Notes: generated from the sequence alone by a model not told the origin. A DNA stretch of 64,000 nucleotides from Herpetosiphon gulosus (GCF_039545135.1 NZ_BAABRU010000002.1:248001-312000); one strand, 5' to 3'. Shown: positions 1-8,699, counted from the stretch's first letter. Translations and numbers: made by a program.

Positions 1-1
1 G

Positions 2-145
2 GTGCAACCCGATGCGCTTGACGATCTGGAAAGTATTCATTTGGCTCGCGAAGTGGCCAAAAAGATCGAGAGTACCCTGCAATATCCAGGTCAAATCAAA
101 GTTACCGTCATCCGCGAAACCCGTGCGGTTGATTATGCACGGTAA
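2..145 (+). CDS. rny: Ribonuclease Y, C-terminal end (partial)
   Basis: Only the last 47 codons are in the window. The reading frame ends in a run resembling the RNase Y C-terminus, with [12 protein letters not shown] followed by [15 protein letters not shown] and a stop. RNase Y is a membrane-anchored endoribonuclease with KH and HD domains that starts mRNA decay; the part seen here lies after the HD domain. The following gene is spoVS, and an rny-spoVS neighbourhood is also known in Bacillus and relatives, which supports the call. The start lies upstream of the window. Confidence 0.85.
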   Translation: MQPDALDDLESIHLAREVAKKIESTLQYPGQIKVTVIRETRAVDYAR

Positions 146-167
146 GCATAGGGCGAGGCTCTGTGTG

Positions 168-248
168 TGAGGGAGAGGGCAAAGATGGTTTTTGTACCAT
201 CGTGGGCATGCGGCTTGGCAAGTCCGTGTTCATCGCCCTCCCCCCTCA
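168..248 (+). promoter_or_regulatory. Structured leader upstream of spoVS
   Basis: The arms at 168-180 (TGAGGGAGAGGGC) and 235-248 (GCCCTCCCCCCTCA) pair over 11 bp around a small internal loop. They enclose two short hairpins, GATGG/CCATC at 184-201 and CGGCTT/AAG-CCG at 211-226. The shape is a compact three-way junction ending about 50 nt before the SD of spoVS (AAGGAGG at 300-305). It could be a cis-regulatory RNA or an RNA processing site. I recognise no known riboswitch consensus. The fold is by eye only. Confidence 0.3.
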
Positions 249-311
249 AACCGAGAAGGCGCGATGCGTGCATGACAGCAATCTCTACCGTTCCTTTTCA
301 AGGAGGCAGCA

Positions 312-662
312 ATGGCGTATCAACTAGATCGCTTTAGCAACGACGACCAACGGACCACTTCAGCCGATGCGCCCAGCAATGCTGGCGCAGTGCACAACGA
401 TGCCGAAGTATTAAAGGTCTCTACCCGTTCACGCCCATCGGCTGTTGCCGGGGCCATTGCCGGAGTTATTCGCGAGGCGGGCCATGCCGAAGTTCAATCG
501 ATCGGCGCTGGCGCAACCAATCAGGCGATTAAAGCCGTAGCAATCGCTCGCTCATATCTGCAAGAAGAAGGAATCGATATTGTATGTGTGCCTTCGTTTA
601 TTGATGTTGCCATCGATGAAGAGGAACGCACTGCGATTCGCTTATTAATTAAAAAAGGCTAA
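312..662 (+). CDS. spoVS: Stage V sporulation protein S family (SpoVS)
   Basis: This 116-residue protein carries a C-terminal SpoVS domain of about 85 residues (about 32-116) with the recognisable stretch LKVSTRSRPSAVAGAIAG and the GAGATNQAIKAVAIAR core. SpoVS is a small Alba-like protein, proposed to bind nucleic acid, found in spore formers and in many non-sporulating bacteria including Chloroflexota. The N-terminal 30 residues are low-complexity and longer than in Bacillus SpoVS. A strong SD (AAGGAGG) lies just upstream of ATG 312. The gene follows rny, so a role in RNA metabolism or developmental control is plausible, but the exact role here is inferred. Confidence 0.9.
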   Translation: MAYQLDRFSNDDQRTTSADAPSNAGAVHNDAEVLKVSTRSRPSAVAGAIAGVIREAGHAEVQSIGAGATNQAIKAVAIARSYLQEEGIDIVCVPSFIDVAIDEEERTAIRLLIKKG

Positions 663-713
663 AGCAGGTTGAGGCGGTTGCAGCCTAGGCAATTGCTGTT
701 GGCACTAGCAAGC

Positions 714-752
714 AAGGCGATTTAGCATCAGCTAGATCGCCTTGTTTGTTTT
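714..752 (+). terminator. Rho-independent terminator after spoVS
   Basis: Arms AAGGCGAT (714-721) and ATCGCCTT (736-743) form a perfect 8-bp stem, followed by a T-rich tail GTTTGTTTT. It sits between spoVS and the convergent gene at 756. Confidence 0.75.
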
Positions 753-755
753 AGC

Positions 756-1067
756 TCACATCTGAAACCCACCAGGGTTTTGAATTTTGTTGGTGAACCA
801 GTAGCGAAAATCAGCAACATGACGGCTAAGCTTGGCACTCAATTCTTGCCATTCGTTGCTCTGCATAAACGAGCGGAGTTCAATTTCTTCATCCGAGGTT
901 ATCCCAAGGATCATTTCGGGAGCCTCAGGCGTACCACCCAACGAAAGCCAGGCATCGCTGATCGCGCCATGCTTCATCAGAGCAGGAACAAACTCACTCG
1001 TGACATACTCAAGATGAGCTTGCTCGCGGCCTTCTGCTATATTCCAACTCATCAGTAGTTTTATCAT
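756..1067 (-). CDS. Small conserved-type protein of unknown function
   Basis: This 103-residue soluble protein has no signal peptide or membrane segment. Its layout (MIKLLMSWNIAEG, a middle strand GTPEAPEMILGI, then helices and the aromatic RYWFTNKI) looks like a single ferredoxin-like alpha/beta unit, such as dimeric alpha/beta-barrel proteins that handle small molecules; that is inference from pattern only. An overlapping + strand frame at 780-1058 is less protein-like. The gene is convergent with spoVS and divergent from the kinase at 1241. Confidence 0.6.
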   Translation of the reverse strand: MIKLLMSWNIAEGREQAHLEYVTSEFVPALMKHGAISDAWLSLGGTPEAPEMILGITSDEEIELRSFMQSNEWQELSAKLSRHVADFRYWFTNKIQNPGGFQM

Positions 1068-1240
1068 AGTTCTATTGTAGCAGAATTCACACCCAGCGAC
1101 AGCATTTGGCCTAGCTGCAAGCAGCCATGTGGCGCGGGGTCGTGGGTTGCGAAATAGCCCTGATTATCCATTGCATTGACCCGTATGGTTGGTGTAGGCT
1201 AGGGCTATTGGTTCTCTTGGCTTAGCGATAGGGTGGCACT

Positions 1241-2896
1241 ATGACGATCAACTGTTATGCATGTCAAACCGTTGTGACAGCAACGGATGTTCGTTGTTCG
1301 CAATGTCATCAGCCTCTGCTGCTGCGCAATCGCTACCGCGTCAAAGGTTTGCTCGGTCAAGGTGGGTTTGGGGTGGTCTATGAGGCTTTCGATGTTGATT
1401 TAGCTCGTCATTATGCGATTAAATTGATCACTGCCAACTCGCCAGCTATGCGCGAACAGGTCAACGTCGAAGCTCAAATTCTGGCTCAGCATGCCCGCCA
1501 ACTGCCATTTATTCCCGAAATTTACGATATTTGGAGCGATGGCAATGTGATCGCGTTGGTGATGGAGTTTATTAGCGGCACAACGGTTGGGGCATTAATC
1601 GAAACCCACGAGCGCATTGCGCCCAATATTGTCGAACATTTTCTAACAATTATGCTGGGCCAGCTAGCCCAATTGCATGCGCTCAATATTATTCATCGTG
1701 ATATTAAGCCAGAGAATATCAAGCGTACCGCTGATGAACGTTTGGTGCTGCTCGATTTTGGCATCGCCAAGCGCAGCCAAAGCACTGAAACTGCCGCCAA
1801 AGCTTTTTCGCTGTTTTATGCCTCGCCTGAGCAAACCCGTGGTCGAGCAACCGATGCCCGCTCCGATTTGTATAGCCTTGGGGCAACCGCCTACCACATG
1901 CTGACTGGCCATGCGCCAGTTCCAGCTGAATCGCGGATTTCGGGCCATGTACGGCTGCGCCGTCCCAGCGAATTGGCCGATAATGTGCCAGCAGGGTTGG
2001 ATACGCTCATCTTACAATTGTTGGAGCCAGATCCAAATAAACGCCCCGATTCGGCTAAAGCTGCTTTGCAATTGCTCAAACAACCAAGCAAAGCCACGGC
2101 TAGCACCAACGAAAACAATACTGTACGCGGGCCGCGCGTGGTTTCGAGTGCCGGCCAAGCCACAATTGCGCTCAATGGGGCCAAACTGCCGGAAGTAGCC
2201 CAAGTCAAAATCAAGCCACGCTGGTATGCCATGGGGATTGTTAGCTTGCTAATTATTGCAGGCCTGATTGGTTGGCAAGTGCTTATGACGATGCAATCAG
2301 CTGGGGCAGTCGAAGCAACGCCGACATCACCAATGATTGGAATTATTAATTTACCATCAAGCACGCCCACCGCTACCAGCATTCCTGCTACAAGTGAGCC
2401 AACCGCTGAGCCAACCCTCGAATTACCAACCGCCGTGATTCAGCCCAGCCCTGAGCCAACTCAGGTGCCACCAACGATTGAGCCAATGCCTGAGCCAACC
2501 CCGCTTGCTCCAGAAATTAGCCAGTTGGCCGATTTGATCAACCAGTTTCGCAGCCAAAATGGAGTTGCAGCACTGACCTTGCAACCGCAAGTGCTGGCCG
2601 TGGCTCAAGCCCACAGCAGCGACATGGCTAACAACAACTATTTCAGCAATTCCAACCAAGCAGGCCAAACAATTGGCGATTTGCTGCGCCAAGCCAACTA
2701 TATTGCCAGCTTCTGGAATGTGCATATCAGTGCGGGCCATAGCAATCCCCAAGCTGCTTTCAACGCATTGATCAATGATCCAGCTTTGCAAGCCGAGTTG
2801 CTTAACCCCAATATTACTGAGTTTGGCATTGGTCATGCCCAAAATGCTCAAGCCACCTACGGCCACTATTGGACAGTTGTCTACAGCCAACCCTAA
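1241..2896 (+). CDS. Membrane Ser/Thr protein kinase with extracellular CAP (SCP/PR1) domain
   Basis: The 551-residue protein reads in order: a zinc ribbon with CxxC pairs at 5/8 and 19/22; a PknB-type kinase domain with GQGGFG near 39-44, catalytic Lys in YAIK near 61, HRDIKPEN near 151 and DFG near 171; a single membrane segment near 328-350; a Pro/Thr/Glu-rich spacer (repeated EPT units, about 360-420); and a CAP/SCP-PR1 domain (LADLINQFRSQNG, AQAHSSDMANNNYFS, FGIGHAQ, YWTVVYS) at about 426-551. The kinase should face the cytoplasm and the CAP domain the outside. CAP domains bind sterols or lipids or act at the cell surface, so this may be a receptor-like kinase. Substrates are unknown. 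It appears monocistronic. Confidence 0.9.
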   Translation: MTINCYACQTVVTATDVRCSQCHQPLLLRNRYRVKGLLGQGGFGVVYEAFDVDLARHYAIKLITANSPAMREQVNVEAQILAQHARQLPFIPEIYDIWSDGNVIALVMEFISGTTVGALIETHERIAPNIVEHFLTIMLGQLAQLHALNIIHRDIKPENIKRTADERLVLLDFGIAKRSQSTETAAKAFSLFYASPEQTRGRATDARSDLYSLGATAYHMLTGHAPVPAESRISGHVRLRRPSELADNVPAGLDTLILQLLEPDPNKRPDSAKAALQLLKQPSKATASTNENNTVRGPRVVSSAGQATIALNGAKLPEVAQVKIKPRWYAMGIVSLLIIAGLIGWQVLMTMQSAGAVEATPTSPMIGIINLPSSTPTATSIPATSEPTAEPTLELPTAVIQPSPEPTQVPPTIEPMPEPTPLAPEISQLADLINQFRSQNGVAALTLQPQVLAVAQAHSSDMANNNYFSNSNQAGQTIGDLLRQANYIASFWNVHISAGHSNPQAAFNALINDPALQAELLNPNITEFGIGHAQNAQATYGHYWTVVYSQP

Positions 2897-2942
2897 GCTA
2901 TCGCCCTTTTGCATGGCCTATGGTATGATTTTTCGCACACGC

Positions 2943-2990
2943 TTGACAAGCTGGCTACACTCAGGATAAGATGCTCTGGAAGCGTTTCCA
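2943..2990 (+). promoter_or_regulatory. lacI-type promoter with overlapping operator
   Basis: A -35 box TTGACA (2943-2948) and a -10 box TAAGAT (2967-2972) are separated by 18 bp. Directly after, TGGAAGCGTTTCCA (2977-2990) is a near-palindrome with the central CG typical of LacI/GalR operators. It overlaps the expected transcription start, so the LacI-family gene at 3015 very likely represses its own operon. Confidence 0.75.
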
Positions 2991-3014
2991 TGGCTCATTG
3001 GAGAGTACAAACCC

Positions 3015-4028
3015 ATGGCATATACAATTAAAGATGTGGCGAAACGGGCGGGAGTTGGCATTGCAACCGTTTCGCGGGTGCTCAACGAATCGCCCAACGT
3101 GCTACCAGAAACCCGTGCCAGAGTTTTGGCAGTCATTGACGAGCTTGGCTATCGGCCAAATCATGCTGCTCGTCAACTGGTAACCGCCAAAACCAATGCG
3201 ATTGCGATTATTCTGCCCTTCCTTACGCGGCCATTTTTTATTGAAGTGCTGCGGGGCATCGAGGCAGTTGTGGCCAATTCTGAATATCAGTTGATTATTT
3301 TTAATGTTGATTCGCCGGAACAACGCACACGCTACTTTAATACTCTGCCATTTTTGGGGCGTACCGATGGGCTGTTGATTGTTTCGCTACCTTTGGCTCC
3401 ACCTGAAATCAAACGCCTACAAGCTGCCAACTTACCAGCCGTGATGATCGACACTCAAGCTGCTAACTTGCCCTCGGTGGTGGTCGATAATGTGGGTGGA
3501 GCTTTCAAAGCCGTCGAACATCTGATCAGTCAAGGCCATCAGCGGATTGGTTTTGTTTCGGGGCAGTTGGAGCCAGATTTGGGTTTTACCGTCAACCGCG
3601 ATCGGCGGCGTGGCTATGAAGCGGCCCTTACCGCGCATCATCTGCCCTTGCAGCCTGAATATCTGCGGGCGGGCTTTGATCGGCGTGATTGGGGCCATCA
3701 GGCGGCGCTTGAATTGCTGGCCTTGCCCGAGCCGCCAAGCGCCATTTTTGCTGCCAACGACGATTTAGCCTTTGGCGTGATCGATGCTTTGCGCGAACGC
3801 GGCTTGAAGGTGGGCGAAGATATTGCCGTGGTTGGCTATGATGATCTCGAAATGGCCCAGTTGGTGGGCTTAACCACAATTCATCAGCCAATGGAGCAAA
3901 TGGGCCGTAAAGGAGCCGAGGTTTTGCTGGCCGCGCTGAATGAAGGCACGCGCCGCCCAACCCTCTACACTTTGCCCGTCGATCTGATCGAACGCACCAG
4001 CAGCAGCAGCAAACTCAGCCAAGCATAA
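3015..4028 (+). CDS. LacI/GalR family transcriptional repressor
   Basis: This 337-residue regulator has an N-terminal HTH with the textbook LacI signature ([21 protein letters not shown], residues 3-23, with the hinge region after it) and a periplasmic-binding-like sensor domain ([21 protein letters not shown], then [14 protein letters not shown] and [15 protein letters not shown]). It should bind a sugar effector and repress. The ATG at 3015 is chosen because it starts the HTH precisely. An operator-like palindrome overlaps its promoter, and 11 bp downstream begins a PfkB-family sugar kinase, so the pair probably controls use of fructose, sucrose or a similar sugar. The true effector cannot be told from sequence. 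Confidence 0.93.
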   Translation: MAYTIKDVAKRAGVGIATVSRVLNESPNVLPETRARVLAVIDELGYRPNHAARQLVTAKTNAIAIILPFLTRPFFIEVLRGIEAVVANSEYQLIIFNVDSPEQRTRYFNTLPFLGRTDGLLIVSLPLAPPEIKRLQAANLPAVMIDTQAANLPSVVVDNVGGAFKAVEHLISQGHQRIGFVSGQLEPDLGFTVNRDRRRGYEAALTAHHLPLQPEYLRAGFDRRDWGHQAALELLALPEPPSAIFAANDDLAFGVIDALRERGLKVGEDIAVVGYDDLEMAQLVGLTTIHQPMEQMGRKGAEVLLAALNEGTRRPTLYTLPVDLIERTSSSSKLSQA

Positions 4029-4039
4029 CGGGAGTTGCC

Positions 4040-4990
4040 ATGACACAGGCTTTATGTCTCGGTGAATTATTGGTGGATTTTGTGCCAACCGAAGCTGGTT
4101 TAGGGGTTGCCAATACGCCGCTCTGGCAACGCGCTGCTGGTGGTGCGCCTGCCAACGTTGCGGTTGGCTTAGCACGTTTGGGCATTGCCAGTGGCTTTTT
4201 GGGCATGGTCGGGGCCGATCCTTTTGGCGATTTTTTGGCCGATACCTTGGCTCAGCACAATGTCAACATCCAAGGCCTACGCCGCACTGAGCAAGCTCGC
4301 ACCGCCTTGGCATTTGTGGCGTTGCAAGCCGATGGTGAACGTGATTTTATGTTTTATCGCCATCCTAGTGCTGATATGTTGTTCGCGCCAAGCGATCTTG
4401 ACCCACGCCAATTTGCCAAGCTTGAGCTTTTGCATTTTGGCTCGATCAGCGCCAGCAACGATTTGGGCTATCAAACCACCTTACGCGCAATTGAACTAGC
4501 CCATGCCAATGGCGCGGTGCTCTCGTTTGACCCCAATTTGCGGGCAGCGCTTTGGCCCTCGCTGGAAGCAGCGCGACGAGTGATGCTTAAGCTCTTGCCA
4601 TTGGCCCAAATCGTCAAACTCAGTCGTGAGGAAGCCGAATTCCTGACGGCGCTGGCTGATCCACTGGCCGCCGCTCAAAGCTTATGGCATAAACGCAGCC
4701 AAGTGATTGTCGTGACCGATGGCAGCGCAGGCTGTTGGTATCAAACTGCTGCTGGCTCGGGCCATGTAGCCGCGCCCAAAGTGCAGGCAATTGATGCAAC
4801 CGGCGCTGGCGATAGCTTTGTAGCCTGTTTATTAGCTCAATTAATTCAGCAACCTAGCCTATCCGATGCTCAAACTGAATTTGAGCGAGCCTTACATCGT
4901 GCCTGTATTGCCGGAGCCTTGGCAACTCTTGTACGTGGAGCAATTCCAGGCTTGCCCACCGCTCAGCAAATTGAGCAATTTCAGCAATAA
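4040..4990 (+). CDS. PfkB-family carbohydrate kinase (fructokinase-like)
   Basis: The 316-residue protein has the PfkB signature near the N-terminus (GGAPANVAVGLARLG, about 35-49) and the second signature with catalytic Asp near residue 255 (DATGAGDSFVACLLAQL). The opening CLGELLVDFVP is typical of fructokinases of the ScrK type, which phosphorylate fructose to fructose-6-phosphate with ATP. It lies 11 bp after the LacI-family regulator and should be co-transcribed with it. No transporter or glycosidase is adjacent, so the substrate is assigned only by similarity. Confidence 0.85.
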   Translation: MTQALCLGELLVDFVPTEAGLGVANTPLWQRAAGGAPANVAVGLARLGIASGFLGMVGADPFGDFLADTLAQHNVNIQGLRRTEQARTALAFVALQADGERDFMFYRHPSADMLFAPSDLDPRQFAKLELLHFGSISASNDLGYQTTLRAIELAHANGAVLSFDPNLRAALWPSLEAARRVMLKLLPLAQIVKLSREEAEFLTALADPLAAAQSLWHKRSQVIVVTDGSAGCWYQTAAGSGHVAAPKVQAIDATGAGDSFVACLLAQLIQQPSLSDAQTEFERALHRACIAGALATLVRGAIPGLPTAQQIEQFQQ

Positions 4991-5107
4991 TAGGCTTTGC
5001 TAAGCCAAATCGTAGCGCCAGCAACTCCCAATTGATTGCTGGTTTGGAATTAACCCCAATTTCCCCCAAAATACTCTAGTGATAGACAAGACCAAACAGC
5101 GATGGTA

Positions 5108-5116
5108 TGGTACAAT
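5108..5116 (+). promoter_or_regulatory. Extended -10 promoter of parAB
   Basis: TGGTACAAT matches an extended -10 element (TGnTAnAAT) about 35 bp upstream of the parA start. No convincing -35 box is visible at the right distance, which fits extended -10 use. Confidence 0.45.
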
Positions 5117-5149
5117 TCGGCGCGAGATAGTATGTTGTGAAATAAGTGT

Positions 5150-5923
5150 ATGGCACCACGAATTATTGCAGTAGCAAATCAAAAAGGCGGCGTTGGCAAA
5201 ACCACCTCGACCGTAAATATCGCTGCGGAGCTTGTTGCCCGTGGCCAACGGGTGTTGGTGATTGATCTTGATCCGCAGGGTAATGCCACCACCAGTTTGG
5301 GCATTAACAAAAAAGCACTCAAAGCCACGGTGTATGATGTGCTTTTAGGCAATGCACCGACTGAAATTGTGTTAACCGCAACTGGCCGTGAGCAATTGCA
5401 ACTGCTGCCAGCAACTGTTGAGCTAGCTGGGGCCGAAGTTGAGTTAGTTGATGAGCATCGGCGGGAGCACCGTCTGCGTGATGCTTTGGCTCCAGTTGCT
5501 ACATCCTTCGATACGATTATGATCGATTGCCCACCATCGTTGGGCTTGCTAACCATAAACGCCTTATGTGCCGCTCATGGGGTCATTATCCCATTGCAAT
5601 GTGAATATTTGGCCTTGGAAGGCTTGGCTCAACTCAAAAATACGATCGATCTGGTGCGCACATCGCTCAACCCCGCGTTGACTATTTTAGGGGTGGTGAT
5701 GACGATGTACGATGGCCGCACCAATTTGGCGCAGCAGGTCGTCTCCGAGGTGCGCCAATATTTTCCGCAACGAATTTTCAATACCTTAGTTCCCCGCTCG
5801 ATTCGCCTGAGTGAAGCCCCCAGCCATGGCCAAACGATTCGCGAGTATGATCCAACTAGCAAGGGCGCGATGGCCTATGCCATGCTGGTCGATGAACTAA
5901 GTCGCAGGCTGGAGGCGGCATGA
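5150..5923 (+). CDS. parA: Chromosome partitioning ATPase ParA/Soj
   Basis: The 257-residue protein has a deviant Walker A motif (KGGVGKTTSTVN, residues 10-21), the Walker A' region with IDLDPQGNATTSLG, and Walker B in IMIDCPPSLGLLT. ParA/Soj binds DNA non-specifically as an ATP dimer and is driven off by ParB, moving origin regions apart. The stop overlaps the start of parB by four bases, showing translational coupling. The length is typical of chromosomal Soj. I found no convincing parS palindrome in the window. Confidence 0.96.
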   Translation: MAPRIIAVANQKGGVGKTTSTVNIAAELVARGQRVLVIDLDPQGNATTSLGINKKALKATVYDVLLGNAPTEIVLTATGREQLQLLPATVELAGAEVELVDEHRREHRLRDALAPVATSFDTIMIDCPPSLGLLTINALCAAHGVIIPLQCEYLALEGLAQLKNTIDLVRTSLNPALTILGVVMTMYDGRTNLAQQVVSEVRQYFPQRIFNTLVPRSIRLSEAPSHGQTIREYDPTSKGAMAYAMLVDELSRRLEAA

Positions 5924-6888
5924 ACCCCAAAAAACGTGGTTTGGGCCAAGGCTTAGGAGCGCTGATTCGCCCTGATCCCACAACGTCAACACCAATGGTT
6001 GGCGCATTGCATAGCGTGCCAATCGAATCAATCGAGGCGAATCCACATCAGCCGCGCCAAATTTTCACTGCCGAAGCGCTCGAAGAATTGAGCGCTTCGA
6101 TTGCGACCCATGGAATTTTGCAACCCTTGGTGGTGACTCGTACCGCGACTGGCTATGAGTTGATCGCTGGCGAACGCCGCTGGCGAGCAGCTCAACAAGC
6201 TGGATTAAGCGAAGTTCCAGTGATCATCAAAGAGGTTACGCCCCAAGAGCGGCTTGAATTGGCCTTGGTTGAAAATATCCAGCGAGCCGATTTGAATCCA
6301 TTGGAAGAAGCTCAAGCCTATCAATTGTTGCGCGATGAGTTTGGCCTCACCCAGCAAGCAATTGCCGAACGAGTTGGCAAAAGCCGACCTGCGGTTGCTA
6401 ACGCATTGCGTTTGCTCACAATGCCCTCAGCCTTACAACAAGCAGTGATGGAGCAGCAACTCACGGCGGGGCATCTCAAGCAGTTGATCACGATTGACGA
6501 TGAGCGCATCCAAATTTTGGCGATGGAGCAAATTCTTGAGTTTCGGCTTTCGGTGCGCGAGGCCGAAAAAATGGCCCAGTTGATTAAGCACGAAAGCCAA
6601 ACCCCAGCTCAAGCCAGAATCGCAATTCAGCAACGCGGCGCGGCTCCACGGGCATCGCGGCGCAATGGTGCACCAACGCCAGCAGCCCCAACTCGCAACA
6701 TCATTCCAGTTGAGCCAGTAGTACCCAACGTTGACGATACGGCGGCGGTCGATCAACTGACCCGTCAACTTGGCACCAAAGTTGAAGTTAAACGCCAAGG
6801 CAATGGCGGCTATGTCCGCATCGATTTCTACTCCGACGAGCAACTGATTGCCTTGATTGAATCATTGCTCAATGGAGAAACCTTGTGA
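5920..6888 (+). CDS. parB: Chromosome partitioning protein ParB/Spo0J
   Basis: The 322-residue protein starts with the conserved KKRGLGQGLGALI. It has the ParB/sulfiredoxin CTPase fold (IEANPHQPRQIF, then LIAGERRWRAAQQAGL and VENIQRADLNPLEEAQAY), a central HTH (LTQQAIAERVGKSRPAVANALRLL) that reads parS, and a C-terminal dimerisation domain after an Ala/Pro-rich linker around 235-255. ParB clamps on DNA at parS with CTP and stimulates ParA. It is coupled to parA by a 4-bp overlap and is followed closely by the glycosyltransferase gene. Confidence 0.96.
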   Translation: MNPKKRGLGQGLGALIRPDPTTSTPMVGALHSVPIESIEANPHQPRQIFTAEALEELSASIATHGILQPLVVTRTATGYELIAGERRWRAAQQAGLSEVPVIIKEVTPQERLELALVENIQRADLNPLEEAQAYQLLRDEFGLTQQAIAERVGKSRPAVANALRLLTMPSALQQAVMEQQLTAGHLKQLITIDDERIQILAMEQILEFRLSVREAEKMAQLIKHESQTPAQARIAIQQRGAAPRASRRNGAPTPAAPTRNIIPVEPVVPNVDDTAAVDQLTRQLGTKVEVKRQGNGGYVRIDFYSDEQLIALIESLLNGETL

Positions 6889-6895
6889 GGAGCCT

Positions 6896-8014
6896 ATGGC
6901 CAGCGATTCATTGCATATTGCCCTCGTATGGCCATACGATGCGGCCTACGCTGGCGGGGTAACCGAGCATGTCAATCAACTAACCCACTATTTCCGGGCC
7001 TGGGGCCATCGGGTGACCTTAATTGCGCCCTATTCCAAGGGCACTCCACCTGATCCCGATTTTATTCCGCTAGGTCATGTTACACCTGTTGCGGTCAATG
7101 GCTCGGTTGCGCGAGTTAGCCTTTCGTTAACTCTTGGGCCTAAAATTCGTCAAATTTTTCAAAAGCATCATTTTGACATTGCGCATATTCACGAGCCATT
7201 TTCGCCAACCCTGCCAACGACTTTTCTGAGCCGCTCCAGCGTGCCAAATGTTGGAACCTTCCACGCGGCGGGCACACGCTCGATTGGCTATACCTCAATT
7301 TTGGCCTTATTGCGACGCTTGGAACCAAAATTGCATGGACGAATTGCGGTTTCGGCAGCAGCTCAAGAATTTGCCCATCGCTATTTTCCCGCAGAGTATA
7401 CAATTATCCCGAATGGGGTTGATATAGCGACCTACAGCACCCAGCAACCAAGCTTTGGCCTGAACAACGCCAGCCCAAGTGTCTTGTTTGTGGGCCGTTT
7501 CAACGAAGAACGCAAAGGCTTTCGCTATTTGCTCGAAGCGATGAGCTATGTGCAACGAACCCGGCCTGATACACGTTTAATTGTTGCAGGTAGTGGCGAC
7601 CCAACTCCATTTCTTGCCGCCATTCGTCAATGGCAAATTCGCCATGTGGAATGGTTGGGCTATGTGAGCAAGGCCCAGTTAGCTGCCCTTTACCAACAAA
7701 CGACCCTCTTTTGCGCACCCTCAACTGGTGGCGAGAGCTTTGGCATCGTCTTGCTTGAGGCCATGGCCGCTGGGGCAGCAGTGGTAGCTGCTGATAACCC
7801 TGGCTATCGCGATGTGTTGGATCATCGGGTGCAAGGGTTGCTGGTGCCAGCCCGCAATGCCCAAGCTTTGGCGGTTGCGATCTTGCAACTGATCGAAGAT
7901 CAATCATTACGGGCTGCAATGGCAGAAGCGGGTACAATTAAGGCGCAACTCTATGCCTGGGATCGAGTTGCTCAACGTGTGTTTGCCTTCTACCGTGGCA
8001 TTCTCTCTGGTTAG
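6896..8014 (+). CDS. GT4-family glycosyltransferase, PimA-like
   Basis: The ATG at 6896 is chosen because GAGGAG lies just before it (6887-6892) and the protein then begins in the first beta strand (LHIALVWPYDAAYAGGV). The 372-residue GT-B enzyme has the N-terminal acceptor domain with GGVTEHVNQL and the C-terminal nucleotide-sugar domain with the FVGRFNEERKG loop and the E-x7-E type motif in GGESFGIVLLEAMAAG. The overall pattern is that of phosphatidyl-myo-inositol mannosyltransferases. With the CDP-alcohol phosphatidyltransferase right behind it, it probably glycosylates an inositol-type phospholipid at the inner face of the membrane; lipid and sugar are inferred. An upstream in-frame ATG at 6857 lies inside parB and is rejected. 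Confidence 0.85.
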   Translation: MASDSLHIALVWPYDAAYAGGVTEHVNQLTHYFRAWGHRVTLIAPYSKGTPPDPDFIPLGHVTPVAVNGSVARVSLSLTLGPKIRQIFQKHHFDIAHIHEPFSPTLPTTFLSRSSVPNVGTFHAAGTRSIGYTSILALLRRLEPKLHGRIAVSAAAQEFAHRYFPAEYTIIPNGVDIATYSTQQPSFGLNNASPSVLFVGRFNEERKGFRYLLEAMSYVQRTRPDTRLIVAGSGDPTPFLAAIRQWQIRHVEWLGYVSKAQLAALYQQTTLFCAPSTGGESFGIVLLEAMAAGAAVVAADNPGYRDVLDHRVQGLLVPARNAQALAVAILQLIEDQSLRAAMAEAGTIKAQLYAWDRVAQRVFAFYRGILSG

Positions 8015-8032
8015 GATGTTCAAGGAGGCTCT

Positions 8033-8683
8033 ATGTACAGCACCGGCATCAAACGCTGGGCACGTCAATTAATGGAAAACTTTGTCGCTCCAGTGCTTAG
8101 TCGGCTCGGAATTACGCCCAATATGGTTACGCTGATCGGCGTTTTGTTGACTGCTGGAGTTGCGGCTGTGCTGGCAAATGGCAGTTTACAGGTCGGCGGC
8201 GTTTTGTTGATTCTGTCCAGTATTTTTGATCTGTTTGATGGGGCACTCGCTCGCGCCACCAATCAGAGTAGCCGCTTTGGTGCGTTCTTCGATTCAATTA
8301 TGGATCGCTATAGTGAGGCGGTCGTCTTCTTTGGCCTGTTGATCTTTATTCATACCAAAATGGTGGGATCAACCACTTTAGCCCTGACTTTAGTCTACTG
8401 TTCGATCATTGGTTCGATTATGGTTAGCTATGCACGTGCTCGGGCTGAAGGCCTCAGTATTCCCTGTGAAACTGGCTGGCTCGGTCGGCCAGAACGGATC
8501 ACAATTTTGTGCACCTGCTTGATTCTGAATTGGTTGATGGCTGGGCTATGGATTTTGGCGATTTTTACCAATATCACTGCCATCCAACGGATCTATCACG
8601 TTTGGCGTACCGAACAAATTGCCAACCCGCAACCTAAACCGGTTAAATCCAACCGTTGGAATATCAGCCGTAAGCAGCCCTAA
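8033..8683 (+). CDS. CDP-alcohol phosphatidyltransferase family protein
   Basis: This 216-residue membrane enzyme carries the family motif D-x2-DG-x2-AR-x8-G-x3-D-x3-D, read here as DLFDGALAR followed by GAFFDSIMD (about residues 63-88). It is preceded by GITPNMVTLIGV, typical of phosphatidylglycerophosphate and phosphatidylinositol (phosphate) synthases. Several hydrophobic segments follow. Such enzymes move a phosphatidyl group from CDP-diacylglycerol to an alcohol, releasing CMP. Its place 18 bp after a PimA-like glycosyltransferase favours an inositol-type acceptor, but PgsA-type activity cannot be excluded. An SD (AAGGAGG) precedes ATG 8033. Confidence 0.88.
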   Translation: MYSTGIKRWARQLMENFVAPVLSRLGITPNMVTLIGVLLTAGVAAVLANGSLQVGGVLLILSSIFDLFDGALARATNQSSRFGAFFDSIMDRYSEAVVFFGLLIFIHTKMVGSTTLALTLVYCSIIGSIMVSYARARAEGLSIPCETGWLGRPERITILCTCLILNWLMAGLWILAIFTNITAIQRIYHVWRTEQIANPQPKPVKSNRWNISRKQP

Positions 8684-8699
8684 ATTTCTAAAAAACAAA

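Noticed and set aside
780-1058. + strand frame of 92 codons opposite the small gene at 756-1067
   Set aside because: No SD and no protein-like pattern; the minus-strand frame looks more like a folded protein.
1153-1209. 9-bp inverted repeat AATAGCCCT/AGGGCTATT before the kinase gene
   Set aside because: The 39-nt gap between arms makes a functional hairpin doubtful and no other support is seen.
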